A program made the position numbers and the translations under genes. From assembly GCF_000720485.1 (NCBI RefSeq), contig NZ_JOAX01000002.1:186001-250000 (forward strand): a DNA stretch of 64,000 nt. Direction: 5' to 3'. How positions within the stretch are numbered: position 1 is the stretch's first letter; each line of letters opens with the position of its first letter. The stretch is from Streptomyces ochraceiscleroticus (lineage in GTDB: Bacteria; Actinomycetota; Actinomycetes; Streptomycetales; Streptomycetaceae). The notes under the pieces are model-generated. The model ran no database searches and was not told the DNA's origin. It saw only the letters and a list, made by a program, of their open reading frames with translations. Below, piece after piece: positions 9,020 to 19,140 of this stretch.

Positions 9020-10257
9020 GTGAGGGAACACAGGGGGTACCGGACGTGGCCGTGGCCGCGGCCGGAGCGGCGGAGACCGTGAGCAGCTGGGCCCGCGCGG
9101 GCCGGCACGCGAGCATCGCGGGCGCCGCGATCGGCGTGGTCGCCGCGGGCGCGGCCGCCGGGGTGGCGCTGGAGCGGCTGACGGTCGGCCGGAGCGTGCG
9201 CCGCAGGGCGCGGATGGCGCTGGACTCGTCCGGTCCGTACGGGTCGCTGCGCGGCACACCGGGCACGGCGTACGCGGCGGACGGCACCGCGCTGTACTAC
9301 GAGGTCGACGAGGTCGACGACCGGCCGGACGGCGAGCCCCAGGGGGCCCGCCGCAAGCGCCTGCTGGGGGCCCTGGGGCGACGCTCCGCGGCCCCCACGG
9401 TCGTCTTCTGCCACGGATACTGCCTGACCCAGGACGCCTGGCACTTCCAGCGGGCCGCGCTGCGCGGCAGAGTCCGTACGGTCCACTGGGACCAGCGCAG
9501 CCACGGCCGCTCGGCCCGCGGCCACGCACAGATCGAGGGCACCGATCCGGTCACCATCGACATGCTCGGCCGGGACCTGAAGGCGGTACTGGACGCCGCG
9601 GTCCCGGAGGGGCCGATCGTGCTGGTCGGGCACTCCATGGGCGGCATGACGGTGATGGCGCTCGCGGACCAGTTCCCGGAGTACGTCGCCGAGCGCGTGG
9701 TGGGCGTCGGCCTGATCGGCACGTCGGCCGGCCGGCTGAGCGAGGTCGCCTTCGGGCTGCCGTCGCTGGGCGTGAAGGCGTTCCACCGCTTCGCGCCCGG
9801 CGTGCTGAAGGCACTGGGCGCGCAGAGCGAGCTGGTCGAGAAGGGCCGCCGGGCCACCGCCGACCTCTTCGCGGGCCTGGTGAAGCGGTACTCCTTCGGT
9901 GCGCCGAAGGACGTCGACCCCGGCGTCGCCCGCTTCGCCGAACGCCTCATCGAAGCGACGCCCATCGACGTCGTCGCGGAGTTCTTCCCGGCGTTCGCGG
10001 TGCACGACAAGACGGGGGCGCTGGCGGCGTACAACGGCGTACCGGCGCTCGTCCTGGCCGGCGACTGCGACCTGATCACGCCGCCCGAGCACAGCCGCAC
10101 GATCGGCGAACTGCTCCCGGCCGCGGAGTTGATCTGCGTGCCGGACGGTGGCCACCTGGTCATGCTGGAATACCCGGAACTGGTCAACGACCACCTGACA
10201 TCCCTGGTGGAACGCGCAGCAACAGAGGCGCGTAGCTGGCGACCGGCCCGGGCCTGA
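9016..10257 (+). CDS. alpha/beta-fold hydrolase, membrane associated
   Basis: A 413-residue hydrolase translationally coupled to alr (ATGA overlap). Residues about 35-57 (ASIAGAAIGVVAAGAAAGVAL) form a likely N-terminal membrane segment. The alpha/beta hydrolase core begins near residue 90. It contains VVFCHGYCLTQDAW for the oxyanion region, the nucleophile elbow GHSMGGM, an acid in LAGDCDLITPP and the catalytic His in VPDGGHLVMLEYPE. The substrate is unknown; position between alr and tsaE is conserved in related bacteria as far as I recall. Esterase or lipase-like activity is the best guess. Confidence 0.85.
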   Translation: MSEGTQGVPDVAVAAAGAAETVSSWARAGRHASIAGAAIGVVAAGAAAGVALERLTVGRSVRRRARMALDSSGPYGSLRGTPGTAYAADGTALYYEVDEVDDRPDGEPQGARRKRLLGALGRRSAAPTVVFCHGYCLTQDAWHFQRAALRGRVRTVHWDQRSHGRSARGHAQIEGTDPVTIDMLGRDLKAVLDAAVPEGPIVLVGHSMGGMTVMALADQFPEYVAERVVGVGLIGTSAGRLSEVAFGLPSLGVKAFHRFAPGVLKALGAQSELVEKGRRATADLFAGLVKRYSFGAPKDVDPGVARFAERLIEATPIDVVAEFFPAFAVHDKTGALAAYNGVPALVLAGDCDLITPPEHSRTIGELLPAAELICVPDGGHLVMLEYPELVNDHLTSLVERAATEARSWRPARA

Positions 10258-10271
10258 GGGCCGAGCCGCAC

Positions 10272-10412
10272 GGCTGACGCTGCGCTTACGGGGGCGGCCC
10301 GCGCGGCGCTTACGGGGGCGGCGGGGGCGGCCCGCGCGGCGCTTATGGGAACGGCGGGGGCGGCCCGCGCTGCGCTTCCCGGAGGCGGCCCACGCTGCGC
10401 TTACTGGTGCAG
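10272..10412. repeat. imperfect GC-rich tandem repeat
   Basis: About five degenerate copies of a unit built on GGCCCGCGCGGCGCTTACGG, with spacers of G and C of variable length. The best two neighbouring copies (about 10297-10362) differ at only a few positions. It fills half of the 287-bp gap between the hydrolase and tsaE. No open reading frame in it is convincing. Confidence 0.7.
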
Positions 10413-10544
10413 CCCCGTATCCCCCCACCTCGGGGGTTACCCAAGGGTGGGGGCGCGTGCACGCGGCCGTGGGGCGGTGCACCCGAAAGAGGGCCCCGGC
10501 CACCGTGGCGCGTGTGGGGGGCGGGGGCTCGTACCATCGGCGGC

Positions 10545-11063
10545 ATGAGCACCGTCGATGCCCTTACACAGGTAACCGTCAAGACTCCGGACCGGATGCA
10601 GGAGCTGGGCCGCCGGCTCGCGGGTCTCTTGCGCCCGGGTGACCTGGTGCTGCTGAGCGGTGAGCTCGGCGCGGGCAAGACGACGCTGACCCGGGGCCTG
10701 GGCGAGGGCCTGGGCGTGCGGGGCGCCGTCACCTCGCCGACCTTCGTCATCGCCCGGGTGCACCCCTCCCTGCATGTCGGCCCGCCGCTGGTGCACGTCG
10801 ACGCGTACCGGCTCGGCGGCGGCCTGGACGAGATGGAGGACCTCGACCTCGACGTTTCGCTGCCGGAGTCGGTGGTGGTCGTGGAGTGGGGCGAGGGCAA
10901 GGTCGAGGAGCTGTCCGAGGACCGGCTGCACGTGGTCATCGCGCGCACCGTGGGCGCGGATGCGGCCGCGAGCGACGCCGAGGACGACGTCCGCGAGGTC
11001 ACCGTCACCGGCGTGGGCGAGCGCTGGGCGGGCTGCGACCTGAGCCTGCTGCAGGAGGTCTGA
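10545..11063 (+). CDS. tsaE: tRNA threonylcarbamoyladenosine biosynthesis ATPase TsaE
   Basis: ATPase partner of TsaB and TsaD in making N6-threonylcarbamoyladenosine at position 37 of ANN-decoding tRNAs. The P-loop GELGAGKTT sits near residue 40, followed by SPTFVIARV, HVDAYRL and VVVEWGEG, all typical of TsaE. The 172-residue length fits. The ATG at 10545 starts 28 residues before the conserved core. The genes for TsaB, RimI and TsaD follow within 3 kb, with a small ORF and one antisense gene between. Confidence 0.93.
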   Translation: MSTVDALTQVTVKTPDRMQELGRRLAGLLRPGDLVLLSGELGAGKTTLTRGLGEGLGVRGAVTSPTFVIARVHPSLHVGPPLVHVDAYRLGGGLDEMEDLDLDVSLPESVVVVEWGEGKVEELSEDRLHVVIARTVGADAAASDAEDDVREVTVTGVGERWAGCDLSLLQEV

Positions 11064-11101
11064 CAGGAGAGCGGGGCAGGAGGTCGGACAGGAGCTCCGG
11101 G
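11052..11101. repeat. 25-bp direct duplication across the tsaE stop
   Basis: Two adjacent 25-nt units, 11052-11076 and 11077-11101. Both start CAGGAGGTC and continue GACAGGAG after one variable base, so 17 of the first 18 positions agree; the last seven are less alike. The first copy covers the last tsaE codons and stop, the second is non-coding. It looks like a replication-slippage duplication. Confidence 0.6.
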
Positions 11102-11221
11102 AGGCGCCGGGGCGCGGCCGGGCGGGTCCTGCCCGGTCCGCGGCGTCCGTAGTTTCCGACAAGCCGTCGGGAAGATGTTGCGCCGGCGGTGCCGGGCGTG
11201 GTCACATGGAAGGAGAGAGCC

Positions 11222-11239
11222 GGTTAGGTCTACCTAACC
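11222..11239. promoter_or_regulatory. palindrome upstream of small ORF (possible operator)
   Basis: An 18-bp inverted repeat with perfect 8-bp arms, GGTTAGGT and ACCTAACC, separated by CT. It ends 35 nt before the ATG at 11275, where a promoter-proximal operator would sit. The arms resemble half-sites of DtxR/IdeR iron boxes, but the spacing between TTAGG and CCTAA is 4 instead of 9, so a classical iron box is unlikely. Its AT content stands out from the surroundings. Confidence 0.45.
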
Positions 11240-11274
11240 ATGCCCGCTCGCCCCAGGATTCCCGGGAGGCATCC

Positions 11275-11511
11275 ATGTCGGCCCACCAGTCCCTCGCCGC
11301 GGCGGCCCGTCGCGACGACAGCGAACCGTCTCCGTTCCGGCGCGAGGACGGCCCCGGGCCGACCATGAACGAGCTCCTGGCGTCCTGTGCCGCCGCCACC
11401 GCGGTCTCCACGCCGCCGGACGCCCCGGAGGCACCGGCCACCGCCGAGGACCGCACCGAGCCCGCGACCGAGGACACCCACCTGCCGAGCAGCGGCCGCG
11501 ACGCCGCGTAG
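11275..11511 (+). CDS. small hypothetical protein
   Basis: A 78-residue protein from ATG 11275, which has a clear Shine-Dalgarno GGGAGG ending 5 nt upstream; the same frame is open from ATG 11206 but that start would translate through the palindrome. The sequence is rich in Ala, Pro, Glu and Asp, with one hydrophobic stretch MNELLASCAAATAV and a disordered-looking tail. I recognise no domain. The ribosome site and separate promoter-like region make it a plausible gene, but coding character is weak. Confidence 0.45.
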   Translation: MSAHQSLAAAARRDDSEPSPFRREDGPGPTMNELLASCAAATAVSTPPDAPEAPATAEDRTEPATEDTHLPSSGRDAA

Positions 11512-11724
11512 GACGGCACAGGGGGCACCCCGGTCACCGCACAGGGACTCCCCGGTCGCCGCGCAGGGGCACACCGGTCACACAACGGCACCCCAGAGGC
11601 CCGCGTCCACGCGCGCTCCAGGAGCCGTCCACCGGCGGCCACGACGACCCGTAGTCCGTACGAGTGATTCGTCAGCCCGCGTCCGTCCGCTGCGCCGTAC
11701 GGGTGCGGGCGATCCGCGTGCGCG

Positions 11725-12324
11725 CTACGGAACGACGACGACCTTCTTGCCGATCGTCGCGAACTTCCACATCGCCGCGCCGTCGGCCCGCTTCTCGCGG
11801 ATGCCGCCCGTCTTCTGCTTCTGCTGCTTCTGCTGCGTGCCCGGCTGCGGCATCGAGCCGTCGACGGCCGCGCTGAAGCCGACCACGACGTTGTCGACCG
11901 TCGCGAACCGCACGACATTCTCGATCGGAATGCCGTCGGAACCGGTCACGCTCGCGGAGCGCGTGGTCACCGTGTACGCCCCCGGCGCCGGGCTGACCGT
12001 GCTCGGCACGACCTCGTACGTCCGCAGGACCTGGTCCTTCGGGCCGACCAGCCACACCCGCCGGGCGTCCAGCGCGTACACCACCCGCTGGCCCGAGCCG
12101 GAGTGCGCCGGTACCGCGGTCTCCCGCCGCTGCTTCTCCTTCGCCGACTCCTTGGGCGCGGGGTGCCCCGACGGCGCGGGCGAGACCGCCGCGCCGCCCT
12201 TGGCCGCGCGGACCGGCTCCAGCGGGCCGGTGGCGTCCGCCGACGCCTGGAAGGCCAGGAAGCCGACCGCGGCCAGCGCGGCCACAGTGAGAGCCGTCAC
12301 GATCGAGCTGCTCCTAGCGGCCAC
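11725..12324 (-). CDS. membrane-anchored protein with a degenerate L,D-transpeptidase (YkuD-like) domain
   Basis: A 199-residue protein starting at GTG 12324, preceded by AAAGGTGG. Residues 5-25 (SSIVTALTVAALAAVGFLAF) are a signal anchor, residues 30-70 a Pro/Lys/Glu linker. The rest has the layout of a YkuD domain: YALDARRVWLVGPKDQVLRTY, PAPGAYTVTTRSA, then the end GGIREKRADGAAMW and KKVVVV. Active YkuD proteins carry a catalytic His and an SxGC motif; here VGFSAA replaces the His region and Gly174 stands where Cys is expected. It may be a non-catalytic wall-binding protein. Homology is my reading of the pattern, not a search result. Confidence 0.6.
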   Translation of the reverse strand: MAARSSSIVTALTVAALAAVGFLAFQASADATGPLEPVRAAKGGAAVSPAPSGHPAPKESAKEKQRRETAVPAHSGSGQRVVYALDARRVWLVGPKDQVLRTYEVVPSTVSPAPGAYTVTTRSASVTGSDGIPIENVVRFATVDNVVVGFSAAVDGSMPQPGTQQKQQKQKTGGIREKRADGAAMWKFATIGKKVVVVP

Positions 12325-12443
12325 CGCCGTGCCACCTTTCCGTACGGTCCGTACGCGTCAGAAGTCCGAAGTCCCCGCACGCAGCGTACCGGCGAGCGCG
12401 GTACCCGGCAGGGCGGTGTCCGCCGCGCCGTAGTCTTGAGGGC

Positions 12444-13133
12444 GTGCTGCTGCTTGCCCTTGACACCGCGACCCCCGCCGTTTCCGCCGCCCTGCTGAGC
12501 TGCGACCCCGCCCCGGAGGGCGGCGCGGCCGCTCCCCGCGTGCTCGCCGAGGCGCGCGAGGTGGACGCGCGCCGCCACGGCGAACTGCTGCTGCCCGCCG
12601 TCGACCGGGTGCTCGGCGAGGCCGGCGTGAAGCTCGACGCGGTCACCGACATCGTCGTCGGCGTCGGCCCCGGCCCGTACACGGGCCTGCGCGTCGGCCT
12701 GGTCACCGCCGCCACCTTCGGCGCCGCCCTGGACGTGCCCGTGCACGGCCTGTGCACGCTGGACGGCATCGCGTACGCCTCCGGGATCGAGGAGCCGTTC
12801 GTGGTCGCCACGGACGCGCGCCGCAAGGAGGTCTACTGGGCCCGGTACGGGGACTTCCGTACCCGGCTGACCGACCCGGCCGTCGACCGCCCGGCCGACA
12901 TCGCCGAGCAGGTCGCCGGGGTACCGGCCGTGGGCGCGGGCGCGATCCTGTACGCCGACACGTTCGACGGCGTACGGACGGACGGGCCCGAGTACCAGTC
13001 GGCGGCCGCCCTCGGCACCCTCGCCGCCGAGAAGCTGGCCCGCGGCGAGGAGCTGCTGCCGCCGCGGCCGCTGTACCTGCGCCGCCCCGACGCCCAGGTG
13101 CCCGCCAACTACAAGGTGGTCACCCCCAAGTGA
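12444..13133 (+). CDS. tsaB: tRNA threonylcarbamoyladenosine biosynthesis protein TsaB
   Basis: The non-catalytic ASKHA-fold partner of TsaD in t6A synthesis. The 229-residue protein begins LLLALDTATPAVSAAL and carries the hallmark VGPGPYTGLRVGL; the fold ends well short of TsaD length, as expected. Translation starts at GTG 12444. The stop overlaps the GTG start of rimI by four bases, so tsaB, rimI and tsaD form a tightly coupled operon. Confidence 0.94.
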   Translation: MLLLALDTATPAVSAALLSCDPAPEGGAAAPRVLAEAREVDARRHGELLLPAVDRVLGEAGVKLDAVTDIVVGVGPGPYTGLRVGLVTAATFGAALDVPVHGLCTLDGIAYASGIEEPFVVATDARRKEVYWARYGDFRTRLTDPAVDRPADIAEQVAGVPAVGAGAILYADTFDGVRTDGPEYQSAAALGTLAAEKLARGEELLPPRPLYLRRPDAQVPANYKVVTPK

Positions 13134-13678
13134 CCGCCCACGCCGACCAGTCCGCCGACCGGTCCGGAGCCGCGCCCCCGGGCGCGCCGGCCGCCACACT
13201 GCGCGAGATGCGCTGGTGGGACATCGAGCCGGTGCTGGCGCTGGAGGAGGAACTGTTCCCCGAGGACGCCTGGTCCCGGGGCATGTTCTGGTCCGAGCTG
13301 GCACATGCGCGCGGGCCCGGCGCCAACCGGCACTACACCGTCGCCGAACGGGACGGCCGGCTCGTCGGCTACGGCGGCCTCGCCGCCGTGGACGGCACCG
13401 GCGACGTCCAGACCATCGCCACCGCGCGCGACCAGTGGGGCTCCGGGCTCGGCGGCCGGCTGCTGACCGACCTGCTCACCGCCGCCCACACCTTCGAGTG
13501 CCACGAAGTGCTCCTCGAAGTACGCGTCGACAACCACCGGGCCCAGCGGCTGTACGAACGCTTCGGCTTCGAGCCGATCGGCTTCCGCCGCGGCTACTAC
13601 CAGCCGGGCAACGTCGACGCCCTGGTCATGCGCTACACCACCGAATCCCTCGTACAAGGAACACCGATCAATGGCTGA
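13130..13678 (+). CDS. rimI: ribosomal protein S18-alanine N-acetyltransferase-type GNAT
   Basis: A GNAT acetyltransferase, expected to acetylate the N-terminal Ala of ribosomal protein S18. The 182 residues start at a GTG overlapping the tsaB stop. The signature begins [25 protein letters not shown]; the acetyl-CoA loop is seen as [11 protein letters not shown] and the C-terminal [29 protein letters not shown] is characteristic of RimI. It overlaps tsaD by eight bases. The tsaB-rimI-tsaD order is common across bacteria. Confidence 0.92.
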   Translation: MTAHADQSADRSGAAPPGAPAATLREMRWWDIEPVLALEEELFPEDAWSRGMFWSELAHARGPGANRHYTVAERDGRLVGYGGLAAVDGTGDVQTIATARDQWGSGLGGRLLTDLLTAAHTFECHEVLLEVRVDNHRAQRLYERFGFEPIGFRRGYYQPGNVDALVMRYTTESLVQGTPING

Positions 13679-14804
13679 CGAACCGCTCGTCCTCGGCATC
13701 GAGACCTCCTGCGACGAAACCGGTGTCGGCATCGTCCGCGGCCACACCCTCCTGGCCGACTCGATCGCCTCCAGCGTCGACGAACACGCCCGCTTCGGCG
13801 GCGTCGTCCCCGAGGTCGCCTCCCGCGCCCACCTGGAGGCCATGGTCCCCACGATCCAGCGCGCCCTGAAGGAGGCCGGCGTCGCCGCCTCCGACCTGGA
13901 CGGCATCGCGGTCACGGCCGGTCCCGGCCTCGCCGGCGCCCTCCTCGTCGGCACCTCGGCGGCCAAGGCGTACGCGTACGCCCTCGGCAAGCCGCTCTAC
14001 GGCGTGAACCACCTCGCCTCGCACATCTGCGTCGACCAGCTCGAACACGGCGCGCTGCCCGAGCCGACGATGGCGCTGCTGGTCTCCGGCGGCCACTCCT
14101 CGCTGCTCCTCGCGCCGGACATCACCTCCGACGTGCGGCCGCTGGGCTCGACGATCGACGACGCGGCGGGCGAGGCGTTCGACAAGGTCGCCCGGGTGCT
14201 GAACCTCGGCTTCCCCGGCGGCCCGGTCATCGACCGCATGGCCCGCGAGGGCGACCCGGAGGCCATCGCGTTCCCGCGCGGCCTGACCGGCTCCCGCGAC
14301 CCGAAGTACGACTTCTCCTTCTCCGGCCTGAAGACCGCCGTGGCCCGCTGGATCGAGGCCAAGCGCGCGGCCGGCGAGGAGGTGCCGGTCGCCGACGTCT
14401 CCGCGTCCTTCCAGGAGGCCGTCGTGGACGTGCTGACGCGGAAGGCCGTCCGGGCCTGCAAGGACCACGGCGTGGACCACCTGATGATCGGCGGCGGCGT
14501 CGCGGCCAACTCGCGGCTGCGCGCGATGGCCGAGCGGCGCTGCGAGGACGCGGGCATCACGCTGCGCGTGCCGCGCCCGAAGCTGTGCACGGACAACGGC
14601 GCGATGGTCGCGGCCCTGGGCGCCGAGATGGTCGCCCGGAACCGCCCGCACTCCGCCTGGGAGCTGTCCGCCGACTCCTCCCTCCCGGTCACCGAGCCGC
14701 ACGTCCCGGCCCCGGGCCACGAGCACCGCCACGGCGTCCCGCACTCCCACCAGCACGGCCACGATCACGTGCACGAGGTCAGCAAGGACAACCTGTACTC
14801 GTGA
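13671..14804 (+). CDS. tsaD: tRNA N6-adenosine threonylcarbamoyltransferase
   Basis: Catalytic subunit of t6A synthesis, transferring threonylcarbamoyl to A37 of tRNA. The 377 residues begin [28 protein letters not shown] and the metal-binding HxxxH of NHLASHI (about residue 110) are intact, as is the ATP-binding [13 protein letters not shown]. Unusual is the last ~40 residues, a His-rich extension ([20 protein letters not shown]) absent from the core family; it could bind metal. The stop is directly abutted by the convergent methyltransferase gene. Confidence 0.95.
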   Translation: MADEPLVLGIETSCDETGVGIVRGHTLLADSIASSVDEHARFGGVVPEVASRAHLEAMVPTIQRALKEAGVAASDLDGIAVTAGPGLAGALLVGTSAAKAYAYALGKPLYGVNHLASHICVDQLEHGALPEPTMALLVSGGHSSLLLAPDITSDVRPLGSTIDDAAGEAFDKVARVLNLGFPGGPVIDRMAREGDPEAIAFPRGLTGSRDPKYDFSFSGLKTAVARWIEAKRAAGEEVPVADVSASFQEAVVDVLTRKAVRACKDHGVDHLMIGGGVAANSRLRAMAERRCEDAGITLRVPRPKLCTDNGAMVAALGAEMVARNRPHSAWELSADSSLPVTEPHVPAPGHEHRHGVPHSHQHGHDHVHEVSKDNLYS

Positions 14805-16001
14805 TCAGCCGTCGGCAGGCTTCGCGGGCCGCCCGATGAGCATCGTCGGGGCGCCCGCGACGCGGGTGAGGAGGACCGTGGCCGCGTTCGGGCCGCGGAG
14901 CTTCACCTTGCGGCGGATCTCCTCCGGTTCGACGGCGGAACCGCGCTTCTTGACCGTCAACACGCCGATCTCGCGTTCCCGAAGGAGTGCCTTGAGCTTC
15001 TTCAGGTTGAAGGGCAGCTCGTCGGTGATCTCGTAGGCGGCGGCGTACGGGGTGGGGCGCAGCTCGTCGGCGGTGACGTACGCGATGGTCTCGTCGATCA
15101 GCCCGCCGTCCAGCTCGGCCGCGACCTCAGCGACCAGGTGGGCGCGGATGACGGCGCCGTCCGGCTCGTAGAGGTAGCGGCCCACGGGGCGCACGGGCGG
15201 GTCGGGAAGCGGCGCCGTGGTGCTGAGCGAGGCACCGGAAGGCAGCAGGGTCGCCCGCATCGCGCCGGGTTCCGTGCCGAACCAGAGCACGGCCTCCTTC
15301 ACGTCGCCGCCGTCCGAGATCCACTCCGCGGCGGCGTCCTCGGGGATCGCCTCGTGCGGGATGCCGGGGGCGATCTTGAGCGCGGCGTGCGGGGCCTTGC
15401 GGGCCGCCTCGATCGCCCAGGAGAGGGGCGGGGAGTATGCCTCGGGGTCAAAAATGCGGCCGCGGCCCCCTCTGCGGGCCGGGTCCACGAACACCGCGTC
15501 GTACGAGGTCGTGTCGGTCTCCGTGACGTCCTCGCAGCGCACCTCGATGAGGTCCGCGAGCCCCAGCGCCTCGGCGTTGGCGCGGGCCACCTCCGCGGTC
15601 AGCGGGTCGCGGTCCACCGCCAGGACGCGGATGCCCGCCCGGGCGTACGCGATGGCGTCGCCGCCGATGCCGCAGCACAGGTCGGCGACGCTGCGTACGC
15701 CCAGCTCCGCGAGGCGGGCGGCGCGGTGGACGGCGACGGTGCGGCGGGTGGACTGCTCGACGCCGTTCGGGGTGAAGAACATCCGGTACGCGTCCTCGGC
15801 ACCGAACTTCGCGACCGCCCGCTGCCGCAGCCGGGCCTGCCCGAGGGCCGCGGAGACCAGCTCGGCCGGGTGCTCGCGGCGCAGCCGGGTGGCGGTGGCG
15901 AGTTCCTGGGCGGGGTCGTGGTCGCGGAGGCCGGCCAGCAGCGCCCGGCCCTCGTCGGTGAGCAGCGCGGAGAAGGAGTCGAGAGGGTTCACCCGGCCCA
16001 T
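14805..16001 (-). CDS. class I SAM-dependent methyltransferase with THUMP-like C-terminus
   Basis: A 398-residue predicted RNA or small-molecule methyltransferase. The SAM-binding motif VADLCCGIGGDAIAYARAG lies near residue 100, followed by LAVDRDP and VFVDPARR, the DPAR-like catalytic loop typical of this group. The C-terminal part (about 320-390: FNLKKLKALLREREIGVLTVKKRG) matches the THUMP-like domain seen in actinobacterial members. ATG 16001 is used; upstream in-frame sequence runs into the groES promoter and is not coding. It is convergent with tsaD and divergent from groES. Target unknown. Confidence 0.85.
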   Translation of the reverse strand: MGRVNPLDSFSALLTDEGRALLAGLRDHDPAQELATATRLRREHPAELVSAALGQARLRQRAVAKFGAEDAYRMFFTPNGVEQSTRRTVAVHRAARLAELGVRSVADLCCGIGGDAIAYARAGIRVLAVDRDPLTAEVARANAEALGLADLIEVRCEDVTETDTTSYDAVFVDPARRGGRGRIFDPEAYSPPLSWAIEAARKAPHAALKIAPGIPHEAIPEDAAAEWISDGGDVKEAVLWFGTEPGAMRATLLPSGASLSTTAPLPDPPVRPVGRYLYEPDGAVIRAHLVAEVAAELDGGLIDETIAYVTADELRPTPYAAAYEITDELPFNLKKLKALLREREIGVLTVKKRGSAVEPEEIRRKVKLRGPNAATVLLTRVAGAPTMLIGRPAKPADG

Positions 16002-16060
16002 TCTGGGGCAGGTCACGGAACCGCTGAGCGGACAGGTCGTGGATCTCTTTCGAAGCCACG

Positions 16061-16087
16061 TTGGCACTCCGCTTGACCGAGTGCTAA
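16061..16087. promoter_or_regulatory. CIRCE element 1 (HrcA operator)
   Basis: TTGGCACTC, nine bases, GAGTGCTAA. This matches the CIRCE consensus TTAGCACTC-N9-GAGTGCTAA at all but one position. HrcA binds such sites to repress groE operons at normal temperature. The element covers the -35 box of the groES promoter. Confidence 0.95.
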
Positions 16088-16101
16088 CCGCGTCATAGTC
16101 T
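16073..16101 (+). promoter_or_regulatory. groES-groEL1 promoter
   Basis: TTGACC at 16073-16078 and TAGTCT at 16096-16101, 17 bases apart, fit the Streptomyces vegetative (HrdB-type) promoter. The -35 is inside CIRCE 1, and the expected start point near 16108 falls at the left edge of CIRCE 2, so HrcA bound at either site would block it. Confidence 0.85.
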
Positions 16102-16106
16102 CGCTG

Positions 16107-16133
16107 CTGGCACTCCCCGTTGGAGAGTGCCAA
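16107..16133. promoter_or_regulatory. CIRCE element 2 (HrcA operator)
   Basis: CTGGCACTC, nine bases, GAGTGCCAA. Two substitutions relative to consensus, and they are mutually compensating in the palindrome (GGCACTC/GAGTGCC). It lies at or just after the expected transcription start, 100 nt before the groES GTG. Centre-to-centre distance from element 1 is 46 bp. Confidence 0.92.
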
Positions 16134-16232
16134 CACAGCGACGGGCAGGTCCGGCACCCGCGACGACGGATCGACCTGGTCGCCACCTCAGACAGTTAAC
16201 CCCGTGAGATCTCCGAAGGGGGAGGTCGGATC

Positions 16233-16541
16233 GTGACGACCGCCAGCTCCAAGGTTGCCATCAAGCCGCTCGAGGACCGCATTGTGGTCCAGCCGCTCGA
16301 CGCCGAGCAGACCACGGCTTCGGGCCTGGTCATTCCGGACACCGCCAAGGAGAAGCCCCAGGAGGGCGTCGTCCTGGCCGTGGGCCCGGGCCGCTTCGAG
16401 GACGGTAACCGTCTTCCGCTCGACGTTTCCGTCGGCGACGTCGTGCTCTACAGCAAGTACGGCGGCACCGAGGTGAAGTACAACGGCGAGGAGTACCTCG
16501 TCCTCTCGGCCCGCGACGTTCTCGCGATCGTCGAGAAGTAA
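16233..16541 (+). CDS. groES: co-chaperonin GroES
   Basis: The 10-kDa lid of the GroEL chamber; 102 residues, normal length. [12 protein letters not shown], the mobile-loop region [16 protein letters not shown], and [25 protein letters not shown] identify it. Translation starts at GTG 16233 preceded by the strong Shine-Dalgarno GGGGGAGG. Controlled by two CIRCE elements and followed after 126 nt by groEL1. Confidence 0.97.
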   Translation: MTTASSKVAIKPLEDRIVVQPLDAEQTTASGLVIPDTAKEKPQEGVVLAVGPGRFEDGNRLPLDVSVGDVVLYSKYGGTEVKYNGEEYLVLSARDVLAIVEK

Positions 16542-16664
16542 GCCGGGACCTGGGATTTCCCAGGCCGCTTCACCCCAGCTGTTCTGATCTGCGCCCCTGG
16601 TTCCCGCGTCTCACCACCCGGGGCAGGGGCGCATTTCGTTGAGAGTACGACTAAGGACACGTAA

Positions 16665-18293
<1,629 letters not shown>

Positions 18294-18310
18294 GTGAGCT
18301 GAACCAGCAC

Positions 18311-18353
18311 CGAGGCCCGGCACCCCGATGGGGGGCCGGGCCTCGGGCTTTTC
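18311..18353 (+). terminator. rho-independent terminator of groES-groEL1
   Basis: Perfect 10-bp stem, CGAGGCCCGG at 18311-18320 with CCGGGCCTCG at 18336-18345. The intervening bases add further C-G pairing, and CTTTTCCC follows. It is also positioned to stop transcription of the convergent SDR gene. Confidence 0.9.
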
Positions 18354-18366
18354 CCGTACGTACGGG

Positions 18367-19140
18367 CTACTGCGGCCCGTACTTCCGCCCCGTGCGGGAC
18401 GTGACGCCGCCCAGGAGGTTGCGCGGGGCGAGCTTCACGACGCCCATCAGGGCCTTGTAGCGCGGGTCGGGGATGGAGAGGGAACGGCCGCGGGCCAGGT
18501 CCTTCATCGCGGCGTCCACCAGATTGTCCGCGTCCAGCCACATCCAGCCGGGGATGTTGTCCGTGCCCATGCCCGCGCGCTCGTGGAATTCGGTACGGAC
18601 GAAGCCCGGGCACAGGGCCATCAGGCGGACCCCGCTGCCGGCCAGGTCGCGCGCCGCGCCCTGGGTGAACTGCACGACCCACGCCTTGCTCGCGCCGTAC
18701 GTGCCGCGCGGCACGAAGGCCGCGACCGAGGCGACGTTGACCACGCCGCCGCGCCGCCGCTCGCGCATCCCCTTCACCGCCGCCGAGGTCAGCCGCAGCA
18801 CCGCCTCGCAGTGCACCTTCAGCATCGTCAGCTCGTCGGCCATCGGCACTTCGAGGAACTCGCCCTTGTTGCCGAAGCCCGCATTGTTGACCAGCAGGTC
18901 CACCGGGTGCCGGCGGTCCGAGAGCCGTTCCTCGACGGCCGCGATGCCCTCCTCCGTCGCCAGATCGGCGACCAGCACACCGGCCTCGATGCCGTGCCGG
19001 TCGTGCAGCTCGGCCGCGTGCTCGCGCAGCTTCTTCTCGTTACGGGCCACCAGCACCAGGTTGTGTCCATCGGACGCCAGCCGGCGCGCGAACGCCGCCC
19101 CGATGCCCGCCGTCGCTCCCGTGACCAATGCAGTCGTCAT
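18367..19140 (-). CDS. short-chain dehydrogenase/reductase, SDR family
   Basis: An NAD(P)-dependent oxidoreductase of 257 residues with the classical SDR layout: coenzyme motif TGATAGIGAAFARRLA near the N-terminus, NNAGFG, catalytic Ser in VNVASVAAF and the YxxxK in TYGASKAWVV, then CPGFVRTEF. The ending KLAPRNLLGGVTSRTGRKYG resembles DltE/YqjQ-type SDRs. Substrate unknown. Start ATG 19140. Confidence 0.9.
   Translation of the reverse strand: MTTALVTGATAGIGAAFARRLASDGHNLVLVARNEKKLREHAAELHDRHGIEAGVLVADLATEEGIAAVEERLSDRRHPVDLLVNNAGFGNKGEFLEVPMADELTMLKVHCEAVLRLTSAAVKGMRERRRGGVVNVASVAAFVPRGTYGASKAWVVQFTQGAARDLAGSGVRLMALCPGFVRTEFHERAGMGTDNIPGWMWLDADNLVDAAMKDLARGRSLSIPDPRYKALMGVVKLAPRNLLGGVTSRTGRKYGPQ

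Noticed and set aside
11222..11239. Classical DtxR/IdeR iron box
   Set aside because: Half-site spacing is 4 instead of 9, so the 19-bp iron box is not matched; kept only as a palindrome of unknown use.
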